DNA of 64,000 nucleotides from Candidatus Melainabacteria bacterium (GCA_016716405.1 JADJWK010000004.1:186001-250000); one strand, 5' to 3'. Positions 56,792 through 64,000 are shown, numbered from the stretch's first letter. The notes: generated from the sequence alone by a model not told the origin. Program-made: numbers and translations.

Positions 56792-58807
56792 CTAGCACGG
56801 GCAGCAGAACTGGCCTCCACCGTTGGCCTCATTTCTGAACTTGATAACCCCGAGAATATTTCGGAATCCAGAAGATGGGGTCCACTGAGTGGTGTCCTGA
56901 CCGACCGCTTGCGAATCGAGGGGACAATCCCAGGGATGCGGATAGCCGCATTCGCCGTCGCAGTTGGTTATCCCATCGAGCCTGAAGGGATTGGCTGCCC
57001 GGGTGTAGTTGGTCTGGTTGCCATCCGGGAGATTGAGACTGGGGTTGCTTATATCAGGAAGGTTCCAGCTGGGAGGCGTGCTGCTCAGGACGAGGTTGTT
57101 GCTGTTGGGATCGACATAGATGTAGCTCACCTGGTTGAAGGGAACTATCGAACCGAGCACATTGTTCATCTCGGCGGCTGATGCTTCCGGCTTCATCTGT
57201 CTCATATAGGTCTGGAGCTGGGGCACGATGCTGGTGGCGTTGGTCTGCTGAAGGAGCTGTTGAAGAGTGCCCTCGGTGACCGAAGTGAGACCGCAGTCGT
57301 TGGTGGAATAACGCTTCAATCCGGTATTGGTGGCCGAGGCTGTGATTGTGGCACACTCGGCGCCGCTGCTCCGCTCCTGGCAGATATCCATATGGAATCG
57401 CTCCACAGCCATCAGGTTGTTGACCGGGGTGGTGCCGTTATTACCGCCCTGTCCCTGTCCGTAGAGGTTGAGGAATTTGTCCAGGTCGCAGGGATTACCG
57501 CCGTTGCTGGCCATGGTGGTGGGCTGCACGCTGTGGTCCGGGGAGCCGTTGGAGCAATTGGTCACTCCGGCGCCGTTCACGAAATCGATAAAGCCCTGAT
57601 CCGAGGCAAGCTGGCTGGGATTCGATGGATAGCCGCCGAAGCTGTCCACGCCGGCGTTCTGTATCATGCTCGCCAGGGTGTTCTGGGCTGCGGTATCGCC
57701 GCTCGAGAGAGCGCTGTAATTGTTCTGGACATAATTCTTGACGTCCTTCAATGTCGGCGAGTTGCCGGCGGACTGGTCGGCAATCAGGCCGCTATTAGGA
57801 TTGCCCATGACCTCGACATAGTTGGGATCCATGAGCTTGTCCTGCCAGATGTCGAAGGCCCCGTTCACCTGGGTGCCGCTCAGCGATCCTGTATTGTCGA
57901 CGATAATCACGCCCCGGGGAATAGATGCCCCGAAGATCTGATCGAGAGAGCCGACGATACTGTTGGAGAGAGCTCTGGTCTGCATGCCGCTTGCTTTCTG
58001 GTCCACGGCCAGACCGGCTGAGCGGAAAGCGTTGGGCGGCACGAAACCGGGTATCGGCCCTCGCGGCTTGAGCTGCTGGAAATTCCTGTCCGAGACCAGG
58101 TGAGGGGGCTGACCCGGTCGCACGGGCACAGCCCAGAGACTCTCGGCTCCGGCGGCGGCGAGTTGCTGGTAGCCCACAAGATATTTCCTGCCGTTCGGTC
58201 CGTCCACTGTGAGAGAGTTGAGGTTGGGACCGCCGCTCAAGATCTGGTTGGCATTAATGTATGCGTTGCTGGCTGCGCCCCGGGCCATCAGAGAGGTCTC
58301 GTGCTGGGTGCCGAGATGCTGGACGGCATTGTTGCTCGCCTCTAACATCCTCATCGCGTGGTTGGTGGCAACATTATGGAAGTGCTGATCAAAGTTGCCC
58401 GGAGATGTCAGCTGGCTGTTGAGACGGTCCGCCACCTCTTTCACCAGGGCGAGCATCTGCTGCGCGTGGGTGCTTCCGGGCGCCGTGCCAAGAGCCTGGG
58501 CATTGGCGGAGACGAGGAATGCCTGAGCCGCCAGTCGATTATAGGTGAGAAGGTTGACCTCGTTGGTCGCCGGGTCGTCGCTGTCACCGAAATGGTTGAT
58601 CTCGTCTCCCGAGAGCAGAGCTGTGCCGGGTCGGCGCAGAACTTGCTTGGCGACATTCAGGTTGCCGGCGTCGGTGGCGTGCTGGAGCTCCTGGCCGCCG
58701 CCGAGCTGCATGACCAGAAAGAGGAGCCCTATACCGAGGACGATGAGCACCAGAGCCGAAACAATTACTAAGGCCAGTACGGCACCCCGGGAGGACCTAA
58801 TAGGCAT
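56792..58807 (-). CDS. TadG-like large exported protein
   Basis: 671 aa. AAGGA lies about 8 nt before the ATG. N-terminus: IRSSRGAVLALVIVSALVLI then LGIGLLFLVMQLGGGQELQH ATDAGNLNVAKQVL, the single helix and following ATDAGALA-type helix of TadG/TadE proteins. A very long external part, rich in Asn, Gln and Ser, follows and ends in a Cys-rich stretch (CDGECGYPHPWDCP and a FCCPC terminus). GVIIVDNTGSLSG (about 305-317) resembles a VWA-type DxSGS motif but lacks the full MIDAS. It is probably a surface or pilus-associated protein. Confidence 0.8.
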   Translation of the reverse strand: MPIRSSRGAVLALVIVSALVLIVLGIGLLFLVMQLGGGQELQHATDAGNLNVAKQVLRRPGTALLSGDEINHFGDSDDPATNEVNLLTYNRLAAQAFLVSANAQALGTAPGSTHAQQMLALVKEVADRLNSQLTSPGNFDQHFHNVATNHAMRMLEASNNAVQHLGTQHETSLMARGAASNAYINANQILSGGPNLNSLTVDGPNGRKYLVGYQQLAAAGAESLWAVPVRPGQPPHLVSDRNFQQLKPRGPIPGFVPPNAFRSAGLAVDQKASGMQTRALSNSIVGSLDQIFGASIPRGVIIVDNTGSLSGTQVNGAFDIWQDKLMDPNYVEVMGNPNSGLIADQSAGNSPTLKDVKNYVQNNYSALSSGDTAAQNTLASMIQNAGVDSFGGYPSNPSQLASDQGFIDFVNGAGVTNCSNGSPDHSVQPTTMASNGGNPCDLDKFLNLYGQGQGGNNGTTPVNNLMAVERFHMDICQERSSGAECATITASATNTGLKRYSTNDCGLTSVTEGTLQQLLQQTNATSIVPQLQTYMRQMKPEASAAEMNNVLGSIVPFNQVSYIYVDPNSNNLVLSSTPPSWNLPDISNPSLNLPDGNQTNYTRAANPFRLDGITNCDGECGYPHPWDCPLDSQAVGQDTTQWTPSSGFRNILGVIKFRNEANGGGQFCCPC

Positions 58808-58961
58808 GGCTTGATTCCTTCTTCGAGATTGATGGCATTCGTATTATTGCTAGCAGGCAAACCGAAATACAAACGGTTTCTACTAATGGGGACGCGCGGG
58901 AACAAGCTTAATAATATTTAACAAGGTCCAAAAAGTAAAGGGGTGAATCGGAGCAAATCGA

Positions 58962-59699
58962 TCATTCGTCAAGCTTTTTAAGATGCAGCCTGACCAGATT
59001 CTTCCTGGTGCCCTCCACCAGCTCCCTGGCAGTCTTTTCCCGGATTGCCAGAGCCTCCGAGAAGTACTTCTCCGCCTCCTCCAGCTGATTCTTCTTCTCC
59101 GCGAGCTCACCGAGAAGACAGAGGCTCGAAGCTACATGCGGGTGGTCGGCTCCCAGATACTTCCTTCTGAGAGCGAGCTGACGCTTGACATAGGGCTCGG
59201 TGTCAGCGCAGCGATCATCGGCGCAGGCCGCCGAGACAATCAAATTGATCGTCTCTATCTGGTCTTGCGATTCTTTGCCATGGCTCTTCTCCTGGATCGA
59301 AAGAGCCTCGAGGGCTCGACTCCGGGACTGAGCGAAGTCGCCTTTCCTGTATGCCACGCGACTCCGGGCTAGAAGATACGGAAGCAGCTCCGGGCTCTCT
59401 TTGGCGTATAGCTCGCGCGCAGAATCGAGGGCCCTGGATGATTCCGCATCAGCCTCCGCGATCTTGCCCTGTACCGTATAGCACCGGGTGAGCAAAAGCC
59501 GATAGCGACCCAGATCCTTCTCGGGAATGCCTTCCTTTACTGCCTGCTCCAGACCCGAGGCGAGGCAGAGAGTGGCCCGCTCGGTCTGTCCCCTCTCGAG
59601 CTGCCTGGAGCCCTCGACGAGAAGGTCGTTATCGGCTGCTGTGCTGCAGCCAGAGAAGGAGAATGAGACGACGATAGCCGCGAGAAGCCTGGTCCGCAT
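58962..59699 (-). CDS. TPR lipoprotein
   Basis: 245 aa. The lipobox is FSFSGC (Cys18). Repeats: LERGQTERATLCLASGLEQA, YRLLLTRCYTVQGKIAEADA, LARSRVAYRKGDFAQSRSRA, HVASSLCLLGELAEKKNQLE EAEKYFSEAL. The last two read like kinesin-light-chain TPRs (H-P-H-V-A-x-x-L). A TATTAT -10 ends 9 nt before the ATG, with no ribosome site, so the mRNA may have almost no leader. Divergent from the gene at 59743. Confidence 0.85.
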   Translation of the reverse strand: MRTRLLAAIVVSFSFSGCSTAADNDLLVEGSRQLERGQTERATLCLASGLEQAVKEGIPEKDLGRYRLLLTRCYTVQGKIAEADAESSRALDSARELYAKESPELLPYLLARSRVAYRKGDFAQSRSRALEALSIQEKSHGKESQDQIETINLIVSAACADDRCADTEPYVKRQLALRRKYLGADHPHVASSLCLLGELAEKKNQLEEAEKYFSEALAIREKTARELVEGTRKNLVRLHLKKLDE

Positions 59700-59707
59700 A
59701 CTACACT

Positions 59708-59714
59708 TATAATA
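59708..59714. promoter_or_regulatory. Symmetric -10 element shared by divergent genes
   Basis: TATAATA: plus-strand TATAAT (59708-59713) serves the gene at 59743 with a normal leader and ribosome site. Minus-strand TATTAT (59714-59709) serves the TPR lipoprotein at 59699 with a leader of about 3 nt. Confidence 0.5.
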
Positions 59715-59742
59715 GCGATGGTGGTATCAGGAGAGTTTACCA

Positions 59743-60384
59743 GTGGCCGATTCAGAAGAGAACAAGGAAAAAGAGAGCCCGGAAACCGAAGCTCCCGAAG
59801 AGAAGGCCGAAGAAAAACCCGAAGAGAAATCCGAAGAGAAATCCGAAGAAAAACCCGAAGAGAAATCCGAAGAGAAACCAGAATCCAGCCCGGCACCGGA
59901 AACCAGAGAAACCGGGCCCGCAGTCGCTCTGAAAGAAGTGCCGGAAGAAAAGCAGCCGCCGGCAAAAGTCGAGAACCGGAGCAACTTTATCGAAGGCTTC
60001 TCGAAAACAGTGACTTATATAAAGGAATCAAGCGCAGATAAATCTCTTACCTTTCGCGAATCGGACAAGCTCACCCTCAAGCTCCTGATCTGGGCCCTCA
60101 TCCTCTCGGCGGTCTTTGTCATCCTTCTCCTCGCCAGCGTCCGGATCCCGTCCCTTTCCGCCTTCTTCTACATCATGGCCGACATCATGCTATTCTCGGC
60201 CATCCTCGGCTTCACCCTCACCAGATTCGGTATCATAAGAGCGATGGAGCCGCGCTATGCGGTAGTCACTTATCATCTCATGGTGGGTACGGGACTTCTG
60301 GGTATCACCATTGTCTTCAACATCATGGTGGTGGCGGTGATGATTCTCTTTCACGACAAGATAGCCATGGTTTTCGGTGGCTGA
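59743..60384 (+). CDS. Membrane protein with acidic repeat N-terminus
   Basis: 213 aa, GTG start with AGGAG 9 nt upstream. Residues 1-75 are Glu/Lys/Pro/Ser repeats (about six copies of PEEKSEEK-type units), probably disordered and cytoplasmic. Then come three transmembrane helices (about 110-205: LLIWALILSAVFVILLLAS, FFYIMADIMLFSAILGFTL, LLGITIVFNIMVVAVMILF) with no extramembrane domain. Function unknown. It lies 8 nt upstream of the exported HMA-like gene. Confidence 0.8.
   Translation: MADSEENKEKESPETEAPEEKAEEKPEEKSEEKSEEKPEEKSEEKPESSPAPETRETGPAVALKEVPEEKQPPAKVENRSNFIEGFSKTVTYIKESSADKSLTFRESDKLTLKLLIWALILSAVFVILLLASVRIPSLSAFFYIMADIMLFSAILGFTLTRFGIIRAMEPRYAVVTYHLMVGTGLLGITIVFNIMVVAVMILFHDKIAMVFGG
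59775..59880 (+). repeat. In-frame 12-nt repeats (E-E-K-S/P coding)
   Basis: Imperfect copies of a 12-nt unit GAAGAGAAATCC (and GAAAAACCC variants) encode the acidic tail of the gene at 59743. In-frame slippage would alter the tail length. Confidence 0.75.
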
Positions 60385-60392
60385 GGTGAGAG

Positions 60393-60776
60393 GTGAGACG
60401 TAGACTGCCTGCTCTTCTCGCTCTCGCCGTCTTGCTAGTGCCCCTTCAGGCAAGAGCCGGAGAGCATGCCTATCAGAGAGTCGACTTCCAGCTCCGAGGC
60501 TCCAAATGTGTTGCCTGCATCAGACGGGTGATCAAGAAATTGCAGAAAGAGAAAGGTGTCATGAAAGTGGACATCTCCATCTTTCCGCCTTACTGGGGAG
60601 TGGTGCTCCTCGACAAGGACAAGACCGATTTCGAGCGAGCTTTCGAGAGGGTCAAAAAGGAAGATTTCGTGAGAAGCGAGAAAGTCGAGCGCAAAGACCT
60701 TGATGAGGTTCCCCCTCTGGTGATTCCGCGAAAGAATGTCTCCGACCGGGACAAAAATGACTCGACCGAGCCTTGA
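60393..60776 (+). CDS. Exported heavy-metal-associated (HMA)-like protein
   Basis: 127 aa, GTG start. A signal peptide covers about 1-23 (LPALLALAVLLVPLQARAGE). The HMA-type ferredoxin fold follows: VDFQLRGSKCVACIRRVIKK with C39-x2-C42, then LQKEKGVMKVDISIFPPYWG and VVLLDKDKTDFERAFERVKK. In HMA proteins this CxxC loop binds Cu(I) or Zn2+/Cd2+. The end is charged (IPRKNVSDRDKNDSTEP). Metal chaperones of this fold are usually cytoplasmic; this one looks exported. It follows the acidic membrane protein by 8 nt. Confidence 0.8.
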   Translation: MRRRLPALLALAVLLVPLQARAGEHAYQRVDFQLRGSKCVACIRRVIKKLQKEKGVMKVDISIFPPYWGVVLLDKDKTDFERAFERVKKEDFVRSEKVERKDLDEVPPLVIPRKNVSDRDKNDSTEP

Positions 60777-60778
60777 GC

Positions 60779-61477
60779 CTACTTACCCGTCTCCAGCCCG
60801 CGCCACTTGACGCCGTAGAGCTGTCTTTTCGCCTCTCCTTCCCAGTGCTGCTTGAAGTCCTGCTCGGAGCCCTCGAAGTGGATGTGCTCCCGGTATCGAC
60901 AGTCCTCGCCTACCGGAGCGAATATTCCGTATGCGGTTCGGTCCTCTCCGACCCAGGAGTTGATCATGACGAGCACGTTCTTGCCTCCCACTTCCTCGGT
61001 GCGCAGGCGGATATTCTCGATCTGGCCTGCATGACCGTAGACGCCTCCGGGCACCACCCGAGCGACAATGTCGATTTCTTCCTGATTAAGGTCATGTGGC
61101 TTTTCGGCTAGGATTGTCTTGAATCCGGCAGCCACTTCGTCCGGCAGCTCCGAGCCGGGCTTGGCCCAGTTCCAGTAACCGATCTTCATGGTATTGCTTG
61201 CCGGGCTCTGATACTCATCGAACTCGAAGCTGGGAACGCTCATGCCTCCGCTTCTCGTGAAACCCCGGGGCAACTCCAGCTTCTCGATACCGCCTCTGTT
61301 CTCGATCAGCAATCCCTGCTCCCGGGCTTCCCGGCGCTGCTCGCGACGTCTGGCGAAGCCGCCCAGAAGGTCCGCCATACCGGCGATGAGACCGTCGCCC
61401 CTGCCGGCATCTTCGCCCCGGCCATCGCCCTGACGATCCGCCTGGTCATCGACCTGATCTCTTCGTCTTTCACCCAT
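60779..61477 (-). CDS. Hypothetical protein with basic/acidic N-terminal region
   Basis: 232 aa; GAGGA lies 6-7 nt before the ATG. The N-terminal 65 residues are Arg/Asp/Gly-rich low complexity (RRRDQVDDQADRQGDGRGED) with one short hydrophobic stretch (LIAGMADLLGGFA). The C-terminal part (about 75-230) is a globular beta-rich domain (MKIGYWNWAKPGSELPDEVA, KNVLVMINSWVGEDRTAYGI, HIHFEGSEQDFKQHWEG). No signal peptide, no family recognised. It lies 27 nt downstream of the kinase gene on the same strand. Confidence 0.72.
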   Translation of the reverse strand: MGERRRDQVDDQADRQGDGRGEDAGRGDGLIAGMADLLGGFARRREQRREAREQGLLIENRGGIEKLELPRGFTRSGGMSVPSFEFDEYQSPASNTMKIGYWNWAKPGSELPDEVAAGFKTILAEKPHDLNQEEIDIVARVVPGGVYGHAGQIENIRLRTEEVGGKNVLVMINSWVGEDRTAYGIFAPVGEDCRYREHIHFEGSEQDFKQHWEGEAKRQLYGVKWRGLETGK

Positions 61478-61504
61478 CGCCTGTCCTCTCTCTGAATTCT
61501 GATT

Positions 61505-63208
61505 TCAATCGATCTCGAATCGATCGGTGCTGCGGGTTCCCTTGAAGGTCCGGATATGGCAGCCTGTGTGCTGGTAGAGGCACTCTTTCATCTTTTTGAA
61601 TTCGCTGTCTTTCTCGGGACTGTCGCCGGCACTGAAGAGGAAGTAGAAAAAGTCAAAAGGATTCTCGTGGGTGCGGCTGTCGCTGCGGCTGGAGTCGGCA
61701 TTGAGAAACTCGTAATAGACGCTCTCCACCAGACTGTCAGGCACTCCCCGGACGGTTTGCGGATAATAGCCCACGGCCAGGACTTTCTTGATACGCACCG
61801 AAGGATTCCTTCTTTTGATCGTCCAGGTGGTGGGCTGGTAGGCGTTGACCACGAGAATGACCGGCTCTTCCGAATAGCCTATATCCACCTCGGTCTCGCC
61901 CTTGATCAGGTCCACGAACTCTCCGGTGGGCTTGCCGTTGTATTCGCTGACCACTTTCACCGCGGCGCTTTCCCCCGCAACTTTCTCGAACTCGATCACT
62001 GTCTCCCTGCCGGGATTGAAAGGAGGAGCCGGCATGACAGGCACTCCAGGGACATTTTTTGCAGAGAAGCTGGTGTCAGGAGGCGCGGCCGGACTTCGCT
62101 GGAGCTGGGTCCAGGCCAGACCGAGACCAGCCAGAGCGACAAGCAGGAGAAGCCCGACAACAGCCAGGCTGCTCAGGATGATCATGGGCTTGAAGTCACG
62201 GCCCTGCCCCCTGGAAGCCCCTTCCCGTGGGGGGCTGGGGCTCGACCCGGGCTTCGCCACCTCGACCGAGAGCGGACGAGAAGGGGGCGGGGGTGGGTGA
62301 ACAGACCGCCGGTCATTCAGAGCAGCCAGCACTTCGGCCATGCTGGCGAAACGATCCTCCGGTGCCTTCGCCAGGCAGCGCATGACGATGCGCTCCAGGC
62401 GATCGCACTCCTTATCCCCGGCCAGACCGGCTTCCTCGAAGGTCATGGGACTGTCATTGACATGCGCGAAGATCGTCTCGAGAGCCGTTTCCCGCACTAT
62501 AGGCGGTGCGCCGCAGAGGACCTCGAACATCAAGCATCCGAATGCATAGACATCGGTGCGCGCATCCTGAGCCTTGCCCAGGCATTGCTCCGGCGCCATA
62601 TACTGCGGGCTGCCGAAGACCTCGCCGGTCTGGGTGAGCTGCTTCTGCGCGGACATATCCCCTGCGCCCAGAACCTTGGCGATTCCCAGATCGACGACTT
62701 TGACGAAGTCGCCGCCGGCTTCGCTGCCTTTGATCAGGAGAACATTGGCGGGCTTGAGATCGCGATGGATGACCCCTTTCTCATGCGCGTGCTGGAGAGC
62801 GTCAGCGATCTGGACGAAAATGGGTACTGCCCGGGAAGCTTCGATACGACCGTCTTTGAGCCGGTCGGACAGGGAATCGCACTCCAGATACTCCATGACG
62901 AAATAAGGGATGCCCTCATCGGTCTTGCCGGCATCCTGGATAGTGATCAGGTTCGGGTGGCCGAGAGCGCTCATAACGTTGATCTCATTCTCGAAGCGCG
63001 AAAGAATCTTGCTGTCGACTATGAGATGAGGGTGCAGGATCTTGAGAGCCACAGGGCGACCGAGCTTGAGGTGCAGAGCCTTGAAAACGGTGCCCATGCC
63101 GCCAGAGCCTAGCCTCTCGAGGATGCGATAACGCCCGTCGAGTTCGCGGCCGACCATATTGTTCGTATTGTTGATGGCGACAGTCCTGTCATCGTCTTGT
63201 CCGATCAT
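61505..63208 (-). CDS. Transmembrane Ser/Thr kinase with unknown extracytoplasmic domain
   Basis: 567 aa. Kinase domain about 27-300: GSGGMGTVFK loop, K56 in VALK, HRDLKPAN (148-155), DLG at 173-175 instead of DFG (tolerated in several active kinases), QLTQTGEVFGSPQYMAPEQ activation segment. A Pro/Ser linker and one transmembrane helix (about 342-365) follow. Outside is a domain of about 190 aa (YNGKPTGEFVDLIKGETEVD, VILVVNAYQPTTWTIKRRNP, VESVYYEFLN, HENPFDFFYFLFSAGDSPEK, LYQHTGCHIRTFKGTRSTD). It is not LRR or TPR and was not recognised. TAAAAT lies 6 nt before the ATG, without ribosome site: possible leaderless mRNA. Confidence 0.92.
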   Translation of the reverse strand: MIGQDDDRTVAINNTNNMVGRELDGRYRILERLGSGGMGTVFKALHLKLGRPVALKILHPHLIVDSKILSRFENEINVMSALGHPNLITIQDAGKTDEGIPYFVMEYLECDSLSDRLKDGRIEASRAVPIFVQIADALQHAHEKGVIHRDLKPANVLLIKGSEAGGDFVKVVDLGIAKVLGAGDMSAQKQLTQTGEVFGSPQYMAPEQCLGKAQDARTDVYAFGCLMFEVLCGAPPIVRETALETIFAHVNDSPMTFEEAGLAGDKECDRLERIVMRCLAKAPEDRFASMAEVLAALNDRRSVHPPPPPSRPLSVEVAKPGSSPSPPREGASRGQGRDFKPMIILSSLAVVGLLLLVALAGLGLAWTQLQRSPAAPPDTSFSAKNVPGVPVMPAPPFNPGRETVIEFEKVAGESAAVKVVSEYNGKPTGEFVDLIKGETEVDIGYSEEPVILVVNAYQPTTWTIKRRNPSVRIKKVLAVGYYPQTVRGVPDSLVESVYYEFLNADSSRSDSRTHENPFDFFYFLFSAGDSPEKDSEFKKMKECLYQHTGCHIRTFKGTRSTDRFEID

Positions 63209-63214
63209 TGCAGT

Positions 63215-63220
63215 ATTTTA
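63215..63220 (-). promoter_or_regulatory. -10 element placed for a leaderless kinase mRNA
   Basis: TAAAAT (5/6) on the minus strand with 6 nt before the ATG at 63208. No -35 of good match. Confidence 0.4.
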
Positions 63221-63677
63221 GAATAAGATGATGAAGATTCTGATCATCAGAGGCACTATCTTCCATGGCCGGCACCTGGCGGCGGCAGCTCGGGATCTTC
63301 GTTTTGATAAGAGCGCCCCGGATCGACATGCACCGTCGCCCGGCTCGAGGCTGAGAGCCGGATTCTTTAAAAGCCGATCTTTCTAGAGAGCGGGAGAGCG
63401 AGATTCTGAGCGCTGCCCGGCAAACATTTCCGAATTCTTAAGATGCCAGCCCGTGACACTTTCGGGACAGTGTTGTCAAGTGATAAATCTTTCCACTTCA
63501 GGTTGTTTTGAAGCTAAAAGCCGCTCAGGACGCCCACTTTGCATCCCGGCGACGGCAGCCACCGCCTTCGATAGCGGGCACAGGCTCTGGATTCGACCAG
63601 GTTGTCAAGAATTGGAAATTGAACATTCGATAATTAGAATTCTGTCTTAGATGCAGTTGCTCTCGGAGACCACCTAA
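63221..63677. other. Intergenic region without a convincing gene
   Basis: About 460 nt between the kinase and the small membrane protein. Open frames here are short and overlap poorly with start signals. The sequence GTTGTCAAG occurs twice (around 63473 and 63602), GATAAT with A/T-rich flanks lies near 63630 as a possible -10 for the next gene, and an imperfect inverted repeat (GACACT...AGTGTTGTC) lies around 63452-63480. No tRNA or known riboswitch was recognised; an sRNA cannot be excluded. Confidence 0.5.
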
Positions 63678-63890
63678 TTGGACCCGTGGATCATCATACT
63701 TTTCGTGGCAGCCTTCACCGGCATCTGTGGCTGGCCTATTTCGAGCCTCTTCTGCAACTTCGTTCTCTATTACTGCGACTGGCGCGACGGCGAGGAGAAC
63801 AACTGGGGAAGCAATGTCTTCTGGCTCCTCTTCTATCCTGCCGCGGTAACCTATTCGATTCTGGTCATCGCCGTTCTCTATCTGTGCTGA
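63678..63890 (+). CDS. Small membrane protein
   Basis: 70 aa, TTG start with GGAG 9-10 nt upstream. Two transmembrane helices (WIIILFVAAFTGICGWPI; WLLFYPAAVTYSILVIAVLY) flank a short polar loop with CDWRDGEENN. The downstream aminotransferase begins 4 nt after its stop, so they are probably cotranscribed. No family recognised. Confidence 0.7.
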   Translation: MDPWIIILFVAAFTGICGWPISSLFCNFVLYYCDWRDGEENNWGSNVFWLLFYPAAVTYSILVIAVLYLC

Positions 63891-63894
63891 GCCC

Positions 63895-64000
63895 ATGAGC
63901 CTGGAGAAGGGAGCGGACCAGATCCAAGACCTGCTCGCCGACTGGAACGGCGAGATCATGCCCCTGGCCGACGTGCGTGTCTCGGTCCTCGATCGGGCAT
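63895..64000 (+). CDS. Class IV aminotransferase, N-terminal part (runs off the window)
   Basis: The frame opens with ATG at 63895 and runs to the edge (35 codons). The peptide contains L-L-A-D-W-N-G-E-I-M-P-L-A-D-V and R-V-S-V-L-D-R-A. This matches the start of PLP-dependent class IV aminotransferases (branched-chain amino acid, D-alanine, or aminodeoxychorismate lyase): NG-x2-(V/M)P-x2-(D/A)-x-x-(I/V)SV-x-DR-x. Which member it is cannot be told, because the catalytic Lys lies outside the window. Confidence 0.75.
   Translation, partial: MSLEKGADQIQDLLADWNGEIMPLADVRVSVLDRA

Noticed and set aside
57891..57935. VWA domain in the TadG-like protein
   Set aside because: DNTGSLSG resembles DxSGS, but the later Thr and Asp MIDAS positions could not be found with normal spacing.
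61556..63112. Plus-strand open frame of 518 codons
   Set aside because: Antisense to the DLG kinase; no start signal and no protein family pattern.
63209..63677. tRNA, riboswitch or sRNA in the 460-nt gap
   Set aside because: No cloverleaf, no known riboswitch core and no convincing promoter-terminator pair were found by eye.
63525..63959. Minus-strand open frame of 144 codons at the window end
   Set aside because: It is antisense to the small membrane protein and to the class IV aminotransferase start, whose N-terminal motif is clear.
1..64000. Phage, integrative element or defence island
   Set aside because: No integrase, transposase, toxin-antitoxin pair, restriction gene or tRNA-flanked direct repeat was found. 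The caspase-like gene has an export signal and no defence-type neighbours.

Overview
This 64 kb window is about 58% G+C and almost fully coding on both strands. It comes from a diderm-type bacterium: there are c-type cytochromes, many lipoproteins, Tat-type signals and TadE/TadG-like pilus proteins. No rRNA, tRNA, IS element, prophage or CRISPR array was seen. The mix of many Hanks-type Ser/Thr kinases, universal stress proteins (Usp), TPR/Sel1/LRR proteins, DUF1501/DUF1800 proteins, a cytochrome c6-like protein and class 1B AdoMet decarboxylase would fit a non-photosynthetic cyanobacterial relative such as Obscuribacterales/Vampirovibrionia. Another kinase-rich phylum (Planctomycetota, Acidobacteriota, Myxococcota) is possible. 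The taxonomic guess is inference only.

Layout. 1-3.7 kb: minus-strand stress operon with six Usp genes or fragments, a diheme cytochrome c and an unannounced avidin/streptavidin-family protein. A strong hairpin at 3958-3993 separates it from a second minus-strand operon (8.4-4.0 kb): Usp, P2-type ATPase with non-canonical ion ligands, small membrane protein, cytochrome c6-like protein, HxlR regulator with a Cys cluster. 8.5-12.3 kb: operon of exported proteins, a caspase-like/Sel1 lipoprotein plus two paralogous exported proteins and a charged repeat protein. 12.9-31.4 kb: double Usp and CDF transporter, PDZ/TPR protein, TPR kinase, secreted class I glutamine amidotransferase-like hydrolase, alpha/beta hydrolase, PepSY protein, LRR kinase, a methyltransferase coupled to a degenerate LRR kinase, and an MshEN-like repeat protein. 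31.4-33.5 kb: ABC-2 exporter behind a long leader with a leader-peptide ORF and hairpin. 33.6-37.6 kb: DUF1579 protein, YbjQ-like pair, Gly/Tyr-rich protein. 37.6-44.1 kb: operon of one membrane protein and three tandem kinase-TM-LRR receptors. 44.2-52.9 kb: threonine aldolase, DUF1501/DUF1800 pair, SpeH/SpeD, double Usp, endonuclease/phosphatase-like membrane protein, lipoprotein and GT2 with overlapping start codons. 53-59.7 kb: TadE/TadG-like genes and TPR proteins. 59.7-64 kb: membrane proteins, an exported HMA-like protein, a kinase with an unknown extracytoplasmic domain, and the start of a class IV aminotransferase.

Themes. (1) Signalling: seven Hanks kinases, five in a kinase-TM-LRR architecture that mirrors plant receptor kinases; two of these carry an N-terminal tandem four-Cys module, and one of those two has a broken catalytic loop. 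(2) Stress: eight Usp genes carrying eleven Usp domains. (3) Expression: several genes have a -10 hexamer 6-10 nt before the start codon and no Shine-Dalgarno, which suggests leaderless mRNAs. Several divergent pairs share one symmetric -10 element.
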